Assembly: GCF_024611995.1 (NCBI RefSeq) | Contig: NZ_CP102509.1 | Span: 4,712,001-4,776,000, forward strand | Direction: 5' to 3' | Length of the DNA stretch: 64,000 nucleotides | DNA from: Streptomyces sp. NBC_00162 | GTDB taxonomy: Bacteria > Actinomycetota > Actinomycetes > Streptomycetales > Streptomycetaceae | Shown here: piece after piece, positions 26,326 through 35,146 of the stretch | How the letters are laid out: each line of letters opens with the position of its first letter | Numbering within the stretch: position 1 is the stretch's first letter | Made by a program: the position numbers and the translations under genes | Notes under the pieces: generated by a model | Databases searched by the model: none | What the model saw: the letters and a program-made list of their open reading frames with translations, nothing else | Told to the model about the DNA's origin: nothing

Positions 26326-28596
26326 CTACTGGGTGTCGCGGCCGCCGATCAGGCCCGGTTGGATCGTGATCCCGGGGAACGGGTTGTCCGGGGTGGGGCC
26401 GCCGGTCGTACCGCCGGGCCGTCCGCCGGGCTTGTTGTCACCGCCGGGCTTGCCGGGCTTCCCGGGCTTGCTCGGGTTCGTGGTCGGCCGGCCGCCGGGG
26501 TTGCCGCCGGGGAGCACGGGTTCCGGGATGCTGACCGTGGTGAAGACGGGGGACTCGCGTCCGGCCAGTGCGCCGGTGACCGCGTCCTTCCAGATCGGGC
26601 CGGGCAGACCGCCGCCGAAGACCTTCTCGTAGGGCTTGCCGCCGATCTCGATGTTCTCCATCGTGATCTTCTTCGCGCCGCCCGAGCCGACCCACACCGC
26701 ACCCGAGATGTTCGGGGTGTAGCCCACGAACCAGGCGTTGTACCGGGAGTCCGTCGTACCGGTCTTGCCCGCGCTGTCGCGGTCGGTCAGACCGGCCCGC
26801 TCACCGGTACCGGAGTCGACCACTCCGCGCAGCAGGGTGTTGATGGTGTCGGCCGTCTCGGTCGCCATCGCGCGCTCGCACTTGGCCTTCGGCACGGCGA
26901 GCGCCTTGCCGTGCGCGTCCGTGATCGACTCGATGGCGACCGGGGTGCAGTAGACACCGCGGTTGGCGAAGGTCGCGTACGCGTTGGCCATCGTCAGCGG
27001 GGAAAGCTCGGCGGAGCCCAGCGCGATCGAGGGGGCTTCCACCAGCTTCTCGCCGTTGGCGGAGATCACGCCGAGCTTCTGCGTCATCTCCGTCACCGGG
27101 CAGAGGCCGATCTCCGAGATCATCTGCACGAAGTAGGTGTTGATGGACTTCTCCATCGCCGTCCTCATCGCGTACGGACCGACCTCGTCCTCGGTCTCGT
27201 TCTCGGCCGTCTGCAGCTTGCCGTTCGAGAGCGGCAGGTTGAGCCAGTTGGTGCCGTCGCACTTCTGGACCGGGCTCGGGTAGTCCATCTTGTTCGGCGC
27301 CGGGTACACCTTGGTCGCCGGCATGCCCCGCTCTATGGCGGCGGCCGCGATGAACGGCTTGAACGTGGAGCCGACCTGGAAGCCGAAGTTCGAGCCGCCC
27401 ATCCGCTTGTCCACGGAGTAGTTGATCTGCGTCTCGTTCTTCCCGAAGCCGTACGGCTTGGACTGCCCCATCGCCAGCACCCGGCCGGTGCCCGGCTGGA
27501 CCATGGTCACAGCCGTCGCGATCGAGTCCTCCTGGTAGACGTGGTCCTTGATCGACTCGTTGGCCGCGTCCTGCGACTGCGGGTCCAGGGTGGTGCGGAC
27601 CGTCAGGCCGCCCTGGTTCCAGACCTTGGCCCGCTCCTCGCGCGTCTTGCCGAAGGCCGCGTCGGTCAGGAAGGTGTTGCGGACGTAGTCGCAGAAGAAG
27701 CCCGCGCCCTTGACCGCGGTGATGCAGCCGTTCTTGGGCCTGGTCACCTTCAGCGTGACGGGCTTCGCCTTCGCCGCGTCCGCCTCCGCCTGCGAGACGT
27801 CCTTGATGTCGGCCATCCGCTGGAGGACGATGTTGCGGCGCTTCATCGCCTCCTGCCCGTCGTTCACCGGGTCGTACCGGCTCGGCGACTGGACGACGCC
27901 CGCGAGCATCGCGGACTCCTCCAGGGTCAGGTCCTTGGCCGGCTTGCTGAAGTAGCGCTGGGCCGCGGATTCGATTCCGTACGCCTGCTGGCCGAAGTAC
28001 GTGATGTTGAGGTAGTTCTCGAGGATCTTCTTCTTCCCGAGTTCCTCCTCGACCTGGATCGCGTACTTCAGCTCGCGGATCTTGCGGCCGAGGCTCTTCT
28101 CCTGGGCCTCGCGCACCTTGGTCTCGTCGTCGCCGGCCTCTTCGACGAACACGTTCTTCACGTACTGCTGCGTAAGCGTGGAGGCGCCCTGTGCGGCGCC
28201 GCCCTCCTGTGCGTTGCGGTTGACCGCGCGCAGGATGCCCTTCAGGTCGACCGCACCGTGCTCGTAGAAACGCGAGTCCTCGATGGCGACGATTGCCTTC
28301 TGCATGTACGGGGAGATCGCCGTGAGGGGAACCACCTGCCGGTCACGCGAATAGACAGTGGCGATCAAGCCACCTTCGGAGTCCAGAATCGTGGTCCGCT
28401 GGCTCAGCGGCGGAGTCTTGAGATTGGCCGGGATCTCATCGAATCCCTCGACCGTGCCCTTGGCCGCGAGCCCCAGGGCGCCTGCCGCCGGAATCGCCAT
28501 GCCGGCCAGCACAACTCCGGAGAGAACGGACACCCCGAGGAACTTGGCGGCCTGCTGGCTCCCGGTGAGCCCGCCGCCCGAGCGCTTCTTTCCCAT
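26326..28596 (-). CDS. Class A penicillin-binding protein (glycosyltransferase + transpeptidase)
   Basis: A 756-residue bifunctional peptidoglycan synthase. It has an N-terminal cytoplasmic basic stretch, a membrane helix (about residues 20-45) and a GT51 transglycosylase domain (about 75-270, AIEDSRFYEHG, GASTLTQQYVKN). The transpeptidase domain (about 360-660) has GSTFKPF with the acylated Ser, KSINTYF and GKTGTTD. The external C-terminus is a Gly/Pro/Lys-rich tail in place of the PASTA domain found in mycobacterial PonA2, the syntenic gene. It is divergent from wblA, as ponA2 is linked to whiB4 in M. tuberculosis. Confidence 0.95.
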   Translation of the reverse strand: MGKKRSGGGLTGSQQAAKFLGVSVLSGVVLAGMAIPAAGALGLAAKGTVEGFDEIPANLKTPPLSQRTTILDSEGGLIATVYSRDRQVVPLTAISPYMQKAIVAIEDSRFYEHGAVDLKGILRAVNRNAQEGGAAQGASTLTQQYVKNVFVEEAGDDETKVREAQEKSLGRKIRELKYAIQVEEELGKKKILENYLNITYFGQQAYGIESAAQRYFSKPAKDLTLEESAMLAGVVQSPSRYDPVNDGQEAMKRRNIVLQRMADIKDVSQAEADAAKAKPVTLKVTRPKNGCITAVKGAGFFCDYVRNTFLTDAAFGKTREERAKVWNQGGLTVRTTLDPQSQDAANESIKDHVYQEDSIATAVTMVQPGTGRVLAMGQSKPYGFGKNETQINYSVDKRMGGSNFGFQVGSTFKPFIAAAAIERGMPATKVYPAPNKMDYPSPVQKCDGTNWLNLPLSNGKLQTAENETEDEVGPYAMRTAMEKSINTYFVQMISEIGLCPVTEMTQKLGVISANGEKLVEAPSIALGSAELSPLTMANAYATFANRGVYCTPVAIESITDAHGKALAVPKAKCERAMATETADTINTLLRGVVDSGTGERAGLTDRDSAGKTGTTDSRYNAWFVGYTPNISGAVWVGSGGAKKITMENIEIGGKPYEKVFGGGLPGPIWKDAVTGALAGRESPVFTTVSIPEPVLPGGNPGGRPTTNPSKPGKPGKPGGDNKPGGRPGGTTGGPTPDNPFPGITIQPGLIGGRDTQ

Positions 28597-28993
28597 GGAG
28601 GGCAGCCTACGTTCTCATTCGCCGGACACGCGCGAATGCCTTGGCCTAAGCTGTCCTCAACTGTCACAGCAGCGCGGTCCGACATCAACCCCTCGGCTTG
28701 ATTTTCACCCTTCCCGAATGGGGTGGACTCATGTCCGAATCCCGCCCCCTGTGTCGAGTGCACACCACTGACGACTCGGTGATTTCACCCGAATCGCCGG
28801 AATGGTCGGGCATGTCGTCCGATCACTCCGTCGGGTGATCTGCCGCTTACCCATAGTCCGTTCGGACCATTCAAGATTGGGCCCGTCGGGGGTGTTGCAC
28901 TGTGCTCGCCTTCCGTAACGTCCTCAACTGGCAGCGGTGAATATGCCGCTGCCGCCGTGGGGGAGCCTCGATTCGGGAGAGGACGGCGCCGGG
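28597..28993. promoter_or_regulatory. Long divergent control region of the PBP gene and wblA
   Basis: 397 bases, AT-richer than the genes. It holds a direct repeat, CTCGGCTTGATTTTCACCC (28692-28710) against CTCGGTGATTTCACCC (28775-28790). The second copy contains the palindrome GGTGA-TT-TCACC (28778-28789). No additional gene is seen; the length suits the multi-input control expected for wblA. Confidence 0.5.
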
Positions 28994-29344
28994 ATGGGCT
29001 GGGTTACCGACTGGAGTGCGCAGGCAGCCTGCCGCACTACCGATCCGGATGAACTGTTCGTTCAAGGAGCGGCACAGAACAGGGCCAAGGCGGTGTGCAC
29101 CGGATGTCCGGTGCGGACCGAGTGCCTGGCCGACGCGCTCGACAATCGTGTCGAGTTCGGTGTGTGGGGCGGAATGACCGAGCGGGAACGTCGTGCGCTG
29201 CTGCGCCGGCGTCCCACCGTCACCTCGTGGCGACGGCTGCTCGAAACCGCCCGCACGGAGTACGAGCGCAGTACGGGCATCCTGACCATGGATGCCGATG
29301 AGGAGATCGACGTTCCGTACGAGACGTACGCGGCAGCCGGGTAG
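28994..29344 (+). CDS. wblA: WhiB-like developmental regulator WblA
   Basis: A 116-residue iron-sulfur transcription factor that controls the switch from aerial growth to sporulation and represses antibiotic production in Streptomyces. Four cysteines, one in AACRTTD and three in VCTGCPVRTECL, bind the 4Fe-4S cluster. The GVWGG turn and a basic RRALLRRRP tail follow. ATG 28994 (MGWVTDWS) is chosen, with GGAGAGGA upstream; GTG 28937 and ATG 28943 would add residues. Synteny with the PBP and ArsA-like genes supports WblA rather than another WhiB paralogue. Confidence 0.95.
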   Translation: MGWVTDWSAQAACRTTDPDELFVQGAAQNRAKAVCTGCPVRTECLADALDNRVEFGVWGGMTERERRALLRRRPTVTSWRRLLETARTEYERSTGILTMDADEEIDVPYETYAAAG

Positions 29345-29380
29345 ATCACCCGGACGCCACGTCGTACGAGCGCCGAATGC

Positions 29381-30625
29381 CTATGCTCCGGCCGGAACCC
29401 CGGCCGCGAGTCGTTCTCCGATGGCCCGCAGCCCGGCGAGGTCGTGCACATCGCCGGGCAGGGCCGCCACTTCGGCCACTGCCACCTCGGGGTGCAGTGA
29501 GGTGAAGCGATCGCGTGTGCGCTGTTCACGCGCGATCACCTGCATCCGTTCGGCATGCAGCCGGAGCAGTCCTGCCGTGATCTCGTCCACGTCGGAGGCG
29601 GGGGAGCCGTCGTCGGCGGAGTCACGAAGTCCAGCTTTCCCGGACTCCTGATCGACAATGCCGCCTTCTTCAAGATTCTCTGCGGCGGCCAGGGCGCGTT
29701 CGGCGGACAGCTGGTCGGCGCCGCTGCCGTGCACCCGGTTCAGTACCAGACCGGCCAGCGGCATCTTCTCCGCGGCCAGCCGCTCCACGAAGTACGCCGC
29801 CTCGCGCAGGGCGTCCGGTTCGGGAGCCGCGACCACGAGGAAGGCCGTACCGGGAGCCTGGAGCAGCTTGAAGGTGGCGTCCGCGCGCGTGCGGAAACCG
29901 CCGAACATGGTGTCCATCGCGGCCACGAAGGTCTGGACGTCCTTGAGCAGCGAGGCACCCATCAGCTTGCTCAGGGTGCCCGTCATCATCGACATGCCGA
30001 CATTCAGGAACTTCATGCCGGCCCGGCCGCCCACCTTCGCCGGAGCCATCAGCACCCGGATGAACCTCCCGTCCAGGAAGGACCCGAGCCGCTTCGGCGC
30101 GTCGAGGAAGTCCAGCGCGGACCGGCTCGGCGGGGTGTCCACGATGATCAGGTCCCAGTCGTCCCTGGCCCGCAGCTGCCCCAGCTTCTCCATCGCCATG
30201 TACTCCTGCGTGCCCGCGAAGCCGGCCGACAGCGACTGGTAGAAGGGGTTGGCGAGGATGGCCTCGGCCCGCTCGCCGTCCGCGTGCGCCTCGACGATCT
30301 CGTCGAAGGTCCGCTTCATGTCCAGCATCATGGCGTGCAGTTCGCCGTCGGTCCCGGTCCCCACCCCGGTGACCTTGCGCGGGGTGTTGTCCAGCGAATC
30401 GATCCCCATCGACTGCGCCAGCCGCCGCGCCGGGTCGATGGTGAGCACGACCGCCTTGCGCCCGCGCTCGGCCGCCCGTACGCCCAGGGCCGCGGCGGTG
30501 GTGGTCTTGCCGACCCCGCCCGCCCCGCAGCACACGATGATCCGGGTCTGCGGGTCGTCCAGCAGCCCGTCGACCCCCAGCCGCGGCGGAGTGTCCAGGC
30601 CCACGGTGTCCACCCCCTCGCTCAT
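29381..30625 (-). CDS. ArsA/Get3-like ATPase, second of a pair
   Basis: A 414-residue cytosolic P-loop ATPase: GAGGVGKTTTAAALG at about residues 35-49, then the ArsA signature LTIDPARRLAQSMG, VDTPPSRSALDFL (Walker B/switch II) and ApEPDALREA. Start ATG 30625 overlaps the upstream ArsA-like gene by 4 bases, so the two products are probably made in equal amounts and may form a heterodimer. The M. tuberculosis syntenic pair is Rv3679-Rv3680. No tail-anchored-protein receptor is evident, so the client is unknown. Confidence 0.9.
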   Translation of the reverse strand: MSEGVDTVGLDTPPRLGVDGLLDDPQTRIIVCCGAGGVGKTTTAAALGVRAAERGRKAVVLTIDPARRLAQSMGIDSLDNTPRKVTGVGTGTDGELHAMMLDMKRTFDEIVEAHADGERAEAILANPFYQSLSAGFAGTQEYMAMEKLGQLRARDDWDLIIVDTPPSRSALDFLDAPKRLGSFLDGRFIRVLMAPAKVGGRAGMKFLNVGMSMMTGTLSKLMGASLLKDVQTFVAAMDTMFGGFRTRADATFKLLQAPGTAFLVVAAPEPDALREAAYFVERLAAEKMPLAGLVLNRVHGSGADQLSAERALAAAENLEEGGIVDQESGKAGLRDSADDGSPASDVDEITAGLLRLHAERMQVIAREQRTRDRFTSLHPEVAVAEVAALPGDVHDLAGLRAIGERLAAGVPAGA

Positions 30626-31605
30626 TCGGCCACCGACTGCTTCCGCAGTTCCTTGGCCAGCTCGTACAACCCGGCCAGATCCATCCCCGCGCCGAGCAGG
30701 GGCAGTTCGTACGTCGGCAGGTTCAGGCCCGCCAGTACGGTGCGCTGCGCGCGCTCCAGCTCCACCCGGCCCGCGTGCTCGGCGGCCTGTGCGAGCAGCG
30801 GGTCCACCAGCCGCTCGGCCAGTCCGCCGCGGCGCGCGCCGCCCAGGCCCGCACGGGACAGCGCCTGGGCCACTCCGGCCCGGTGGTCCTCGGCCGCGGA
30901 CCTCAGGGTGTCCTCGTCCAGATGGTGCGGGCGCACCATGTTGACGACGACCCGGCCCACCGGAAGCCCGGCTTCCCGGAGTTCCGCGATGCCGTCCGCG
31001 GTCTCCTGGACGGGCATCTCCTCCAGGAGGGTGACCAGGTGCACGGCCGTCTCGGGGGACTTGAGCACCTTCATGACGGCCTGGGCCTGGTTGTGGATCG
31101 GCCCGAACCGGGCCAGGCCCGCCACCTCGTCGTTGACGTTCAGGAACCTGGTGATCCGCCCGGTCGGCGGCGCGTCCATGATCACGTGGTCGTAGACGAA
31201 CCGGCCCGCCTTGTCCTTGCGCCGCACCGCCTCGCAGGCCTTGCCCGTCAGCAGCACGTCGCGCAGCCCGGGGGCGATGGTCGTCGCGAAGTCGATGGCG
31301 CCGAGCTTCTTGAGCGCGCGGCCCGCCGAGCCGAGCTTGTAGAACATCTGGAGGTAGTCCAGCAGCGCCCGTTCGGCGTCGATGGCGAGCGCGAAGACCT
31401 CACCACTGCCGCCTGGCGCCACGGCGATCTTCCGCTCCTCGTAGGGGAGCGCCTCGGCACCGAAGAGCTGCGCGAGCCCTTGCCTGCCCTCGACCTCCAC
31501 CACAAGAGTCCGCTTGCCCTCGCGTGCGAGGGCAAGCGCGAGTGCCGCGGCGACCGTGGTCTTGCCGGTGCCGCCCTTGCCGCTGACCACCTGGAGCCTG
31601 CTCAC
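30622..31605 (-). CDS. ArsA/Get3-like ATPase, first of a pair
   Basis: A 327-residue ATPase starting GTG 31605. It has the deviant Walker A KGGTGKTT (about residues 10-17), the VVEVEGRQGLAQLFG switch region and VIMDAPPTGRITRFL. It lacks the long insert of its partner. The pair lies opposite wblA and is divergent from the small DUF4177 gene with only 53 bases between starts. The mycobacterial homologues are redox- and metabolism-linked; here the function is inferred only from synteny. Confidence 0.9.
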   Translation of the reverse strand: MSRLQVVSGKGGTGKTTVAAALALALAREGKRTLVVEVEGRQGLAQLFGAEALPYEERKIAVAPGGSGEVFALAIDAERALLDYLQMFYKLGSAGRALKKLGAIDFATTIAPGLRDVLLTGKACEAVRRKDKAGRFVYDHVIMDAPPTGRITRFLNVNDEVAGLARFGPIHNQAQAVMKVLKSPETAVHLVTLLEEMPVQETADGIAELREAGLPVGRVVVNMVRPHHLDEDTLRSAAEDHRAGVAQALSRAGLGGARRGGLAERLVDPLLAQAAEHAGRVELERAQRTVLAGLNLPTYELPLLGAGMDLAGLYELAKELRKQSVAE

Positions 31606-31658
31606 AGCGTCCGAGCCTAATTCCTTCGCCCCGGACCGCAGGCACTACCCTCGCTCCC

Positions 31659-31820
31659 ATGACCAAGAAGTTCGAATACGCGACCGTCCCGCTGCTGGTC
31701 CACGCCACCAAGCAGATCCTGGACACCTGGGGCGAGGACGGCTGGGAGCTCGTCCAGGTCGTGCCCGGGCCGAACAACCCCGAGCAGCTCGTGGCCTACC
31801 TCAAGCGGGAGAAGGCATGA
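31659..31820 (+). CDS. DUF4177-type small protein (53 aa)
   Basis: ATG 31659 to TGA 31820. It begins MTKKFEYATVPLLVH and contains the family-typical segment DTWGEDGWELVQVVPGP. The syntenic M. tuberculosis gene is the 51-residue Rv3678A. Its stop overlaps the RidA start (ATGA), so the two are coupled. Function is unknown. Confidence 0.85.
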   Translation: MTKKFEYATVPLLVHATKQILDTWGEDGWELVQVVPGPNNPEQLVAYLKREKA

Positions 31821-32290
31821 GCGGCGTCGTCGAGGCGAAGCTGGCCGAGCTCGGCCTGACCCTGCCCGAGGTCGTCCCGCCGCTGGCCACGTACCAGCCG
31901 GCCGTGCGGTCGGGCTCGTACGTGTTCACCTCGGGCCAGCTCCCGATGATCAAGGGCAACCTGCCGGTCACCGGCAAGGTCGGCGCGGAGGTCTCGGCGG
32001 AGCAGGCCAAGGAGCTGGCCGCCACGTGCGCGCTGAACGCCCTCGCCGCCGTCAAGTCGATCGTCGGCGACCTCGACAAGATCGCGCGTGTCGTGAAGGT
32101 CGTCGGCTTCATCGCCTCGGCCCCCGACTTCACGGCCCAGCCGGGCGTGCTGAACGGTGCGAGTGAACTCCTGGGCGCCGTCCTCGGCGACAAGGGCGTC
32201 CACGCCCGCAGCGCGGTCGGCGTGGCGGTCCTCCCGCTGGACGCCCCGGTCGAGGTCGAGATCCAGGTCGAGCTGGTGGCCGGAGCCTGA
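31817..32290 (+). CDS. RidA family protein (reactive imine/enamine deaminase-like)
   Basis: A 157-residue YjgF/YER057c/UK114 fold protein. RidA proteins hydrolyse reactive enamine/imine intermediates made by PLP enzymes. Visible features are GSYVFTSGQLPM at about residues 35-46 and EVEIQVELVAGA at the end. The Arg-containing catalytic region near residue 125 (VHARSAVGVAVLPLDAPVEVE) is recognisable, though the common CxR motif is altered. This is the RidA-2-like subgroup found beside DUF4177 in actinomycetes. Confidence 0.9.
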   Translation: MSGVVEAKLAELGLTLPEVVPPLATYQPAVRSGSYVFTSGQLPMIKGNLPVTGKVGAEVSAEQAKELAATCALNALAAVKSIVGDLDKIARVVKVVGFIASAPDFTAQPGVLNGASELLGAVLGDKGVHARSAVGVAVLPLDAPVEVEIQVELVAGA

Positions 32291-32462
32291 TCCCGCCGTT
32301 TTTCCGTACGGGGCCGGGTGGCGCGCTGCGCCATTCCGGCCCCGTCGGCGTTCGAGGCGCGGGTCCGGGGCGGAGCCCCGGCGGCGGCGTCGCAGCCGGA
32401 CACCTGGGCCGCCGCCGGGGATGACCCTCGAACATCGGGCCGGATGGCCGTAGCATCCCGGC

Positions 32463-33365
32463 ATGCCGAATGGTCAGCAGCAGCCCCAGGCCCAGCCCCC
32501 CGCCGGAGGCCAGTGGTACCCGCCGGAGTGGCCCGACCGCATCCGCGCGCTCGCGGACGGTTCCCTCGTCCCGGTGGACCCGAGACGCGCCGCCACCGTG
32601 ATGCTGCTGCGCGACACCCCCGCCGGACCCGTCGTGCACATGCTGCGCCGACGGGCCTCCATGGCCTTCGCCGGAGGCGCGTACGCCTACCCCGGCGGCG
32701 GGGTCGACCCGCGCGACGAGGAGCACCAGGTCGGCTGGGCGGGCCCGAGCCGGGACGACTGGGCCCGCCGCCTCGGCACGGACGCCCGTACCGCGCAGGC
32801 CATCGTCTGCGGCGCCGTACGGGAGACCTTCGAGGAGGCGGGCGTGCTGCTCGCCGGCGAGACTCCGGACACCGTCGTCGGCGACACCACCGGCGACGAC
32901 TGGGAGGCCGACCGGCAGGCGCTCGTGGCGCGGGAGCTGTCCTTCGCGGAGTTCCTGGACCGCCGCGGCCTGCGGCTGCGTTCCGACCTGCTCGGGGCCT
33001 GGGCGCGCTGGATCACCCCGGAGTTCGAGCCGCGCCGCTACGACACCTGGTTCTTCGTCGCCGCCCTCCCCGAGGGCCAGCGCACCCGCAACGCCTCCAC
33101 CGAGGCCGACCGGACCGTGTGGATCCGTCCGGCCGACGCCGCCGACGGGTACGACAAGGGCGAGCTGCTGATGATGCCGCCCACCATCTCCACCCTGCGT
33201 TCCCTGGAGCCGTACGGGAGCGCCGCCGAGGCGCTCGCCGCGGCCGGTTCGCAGGACCTGACCCCCGTACTGGCCCAGGCCTCGCTGGAGAACGGCGAGC
33301 TGGTGCTCAGCTGGCCGGGCCACGACGAGTTCACCAAACGAGTGCGCCTCGGAGGCTCCTCATGA
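32463..33365 (+). CDS. Nudix hydrolase (NUDT19-like)
   Basis: A 300-residue protein starting ATG 32463 with a Gln/Pro-rich N-terminus. The Nudix box is split by an insertion: GGGVDPRD comes first, and about 40 residues later AVRETFEEAGVLL supplies the RExxEE metal-binding helix, as in NUDT19-type CoA or nucleotide diphosphatases. Its stop overlaps the next gene (ATGA), indicating an operon with the metallo-beta-lactamase-fold protein. Substrate unknown. Confidence 0.88.
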   Translation: MPNGQQQPQAQPPAGGQWYPPEWPDRIRALADGSLVPVDPRRAATVMLLRDTPAGPVVHMLRRRASMAFAGGAYAYPGGGVDPRDEEHQVGWAGPSRDDWARRLGTDARTAQAIVCGAVRETFEEAGVLLAGETPDTVVGDTTGDDWEADRQALVARELSFAEFLDRRGLRLRSDLLGAWARWITPEFEPRRYDTWFFVAALPEGQRTRNASTEADRTVWIRPADAADGYDKGELLMMPPTISTLRSLEPYGSAAEALAAAGSQDLTPVLAQASLENGELVLSWPGHDEFTKRVRLGGSS

Positions 33366-34207
33366 CCGACGCCGCCGCACTGCCCGGCCAGCCCCGCGGA
33401 ATCGTCACTTCCGGGCCCGCCACCTCCCGCGCGGTCAACATCCTGGCCCCCAACGCCTCCGCGATGACCCTGGACGGCACCAACACCTGGCTGCTCTCCG
33501 AGCCCGGATCCACCCAGGCCGTCGTCATCGACCCCGGCCCGCTGGACGAGTCCCACCTCCGCGCGGTCATCGACACCGCCGAGCAGGCCGGGAAGCGGAT
33601 CGCCCTGACCCTGCTCACCCACGGCCACCCCGACCATGCCGAGGGCGCCGGCCGCTTCGCCGAGCTCACCGGCACCAAGGTCCGCGCCCTGGACCCGGCC
33701 CTGAGGCTGGGCGACGAGGGTCTGGCCGCCGGGGACGTGATCAGGACCGGTGGCCTGGAGCTGCGCGTGGTCCCGACCCCCGGGCACACCAGCGACTCGC
33801 TCTGCTTCCACCTGCCCGCCGACCGGGCCGTCCTGACCGGGGACACGGTCCTCGGCCGCGGCACCACCGTCGTCGCGCACCCCGACGGCCGGCTCGGGGA
33901 CTACCTGGACTCCCTGCGGCGTCTGCGCTCGCTCGCCGTGGACGACGGCGTGCACACCGTCCTGCCGGGCCACGGGCCGGTCCTGGAGGACGCCCAGGGC
34001 GTCGTGGAGTTCTACCTGGCCCATCGCGCACACCGCCTCGCCCAGGTCGAGACCGCCGTCGAGGACGGCTTCGTCACCCCGCAGGCGGTCGTCGCCCACG
34101 TGTACGCGGACGTGGACCGCTCCCTGTGGCCGGCCGCGGAATGGTCCGTACGGGCGCAGCTGGAGTACCTCCAGGAGCACGGGCTGATCCCCGGCGGCCC
34201 CGAGTAG
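33362..34207 (+). CDS. Metallo-beta-lactamase fold hydrolase
   Basis: A 281-residue cytosolic hydrolase. Metal ligands are THGHPDHAEG (about residues 85-94), PTPGHTSDS (about 142), TGDTVLG (about 163) and LPGHGP (about 205). The C-terminal winged-helix-like extension (VVAHVYADVDRSLWPAAEWSVRAQLEYL) places it with LACTB2-like proteins, some of which are endoribonucleases. It is translationally coupled to the upstream Nudix gene, as in M. tuberculosis (Rv3677c region). Confidence 0.9.
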   Translation: MTDAAALPGQPRGIVTSGPATSRAVNILAPNASAMTLDGTNTWLLSEPGSTQAVVIDPGPLDESHLRAVIDTAEQAGKRIALTLLTHGHPDHAEGAGRFAELTGTKVRALDPALRLGDEGLAAGDVIRTGGLELRVVPTPGHTSDSLCFHLPADRAVLTGDTVLGRGTTVVAHPDGRLGDYLDSLRRLRSLAVDDGVHTVLPGHGPVLEDAQGVVEFYLAHRAHRLAQVETAVEDGFVTPQAVVAHVYADVDRSLWPAAEWSVRAQLEYLQEHGLIPGGPE

Positions 34208-34233
34208 CTCCTGGTCCCTTTCCCCGGGCCCGG

Positions 34234-35037
34234 CTAGCCCCGGCGGTTCTTGGCGCCGTGCCGGGCCGTGTACTCGTCCGCGAGCCAGGGCCCGAGGTCC
34301 TCGATGTAGGTGCGCAGCACGGCCGGGTCCGCGACCGGGTCCAGGGCCACGGCGGCCGCCGCCCGCATCTGGGCCGCGCGCTCCGGGTAGTACGTCCCGA
34401 AGATCTCCGCGGACTCGGCGAGATCGCTGGTCCAGCCGCCCCACCGCGGCATGACCAGGGTGAATCCGGTGCGCACCAGGCGCCGCGAGAAGATCCGGCT
34501 CAGCTTGCGGTACTCGTCCGGGGCCGAGGCCTCCCGCACCCTCGTCCGCCACGTGGGCAGCAGGCCGGCCAGGTCGCCGTTGGTCTCCCGGGCGAGCAGG
34601 CTGTCCGGGCGGTAGCGCGGCAGGTGCTCGGCCAGGTCGGCGCCGAGCAGCGGGGTGCACAGGCAGGCGAGGAACCAGCCCAGGTCGAAACGTTCCGCCT
34701 CGCTGAGCACGGCGGCCTTGTCCTGGAGCAGGATGCCGACCCCGTCGATCTCCGGGAAGTCCTCGTCGAGCCCGCGCGCCAGCACGTCGGCGGCGTCCCG
34801 GTCCTCGCCAGCGGGCTCGTGGTGCAGGACGAGCAGCAGGTCGAGGTCGGACCGGCCGGGCCGGGCCGTCCCGCGCGGCACGGAGCCGTACAGGTAGGCG
34901 CTGTGCAGCCGCCGCCCGTACGCGTCGCCGACCCGCTCCCGCGCGGCGGCGACGACGCCCCTGAACTCCCCCTGCACCTTGCCGAGGGACCCCTCCCGCT
35001 CGAAGTACCCGTACGCGTCCAGGCCTCTGTGCTCCAT
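34234..35037 (-). CDS. Nucleotidyltransferase-domain protein with C-terminal DUF4111-like region
   Basis: A 267-residue protein. The nucleotidyltransferase core LYGSVPRGTARPGRSDLDLLL (about residues 42-62) carries the GS and DxD metal motif of aminoglycoside-adenylyltransferase-type enzymes, and a helical domain follows. ATG 35037 is chosen, with GGAGG one base upstream being closer than usual. It could modify a small molecule or an RNA; resistance is not implied by sequence. It lies downstream of crp but is separated by a strong terminator. Confidence 0.78.
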   Translation of the reverse strand: MEHRGLDAYGYFEREGSLGKVQGEFRGVVAAARERVGDAYGRRLHSAYLYGSVPRGTARPGRSDLDLLLVLHHEPAGEDRDAADVLARGLDEDFPEIDGVGILLQDKAAVLSEAERFDLGWFLACLCTPLLGADLAEHLPRYRPDSLLARETNGDLAGLLPTWRTRVREASAPDEYRKLSRIFSRRLVRTGFTLVMPRWGGWTSDLAESAEIFGTYYPERAAQMRAAAAVALDPVADPAVLRTYIEDLGPWLADEYTARHGAKNRRG

Positions 35038-35098
35038 GCCTCCACTGTGCCTGGTTCCTCGGCAAATCCAGCCGCAACGGCGCAGCTTCCGAACGCAC

Positions 35099-35131
35099 GA
35101 AGGCCCCGCCCGAGGTACGGGCGGGGCCTTC
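35099..35131 (-). terminator. Terminator of crp
   Basis: A perfect 14-base stem, GAAGGCCCCGCCCG / CGGGCGGGGCCTTC, with a 5-base loop starts 15 bases after the crp stop. Confidence 0.8.
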
Positions 35132-35146
35132 ACGAAGCCGAGGGCG

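Noticed and set aside
28937..28993. Longer WblA starting at GTG 28937
   Set aside because: The known protein begins MGWVTDWS, and ATG 28994 has a better ribosome site.
34234..35037. Aminoglycoside resistance gene
   Set aside because: Only the general nucleotidyltransferase fold is visible; nothing supports a drug substrate.
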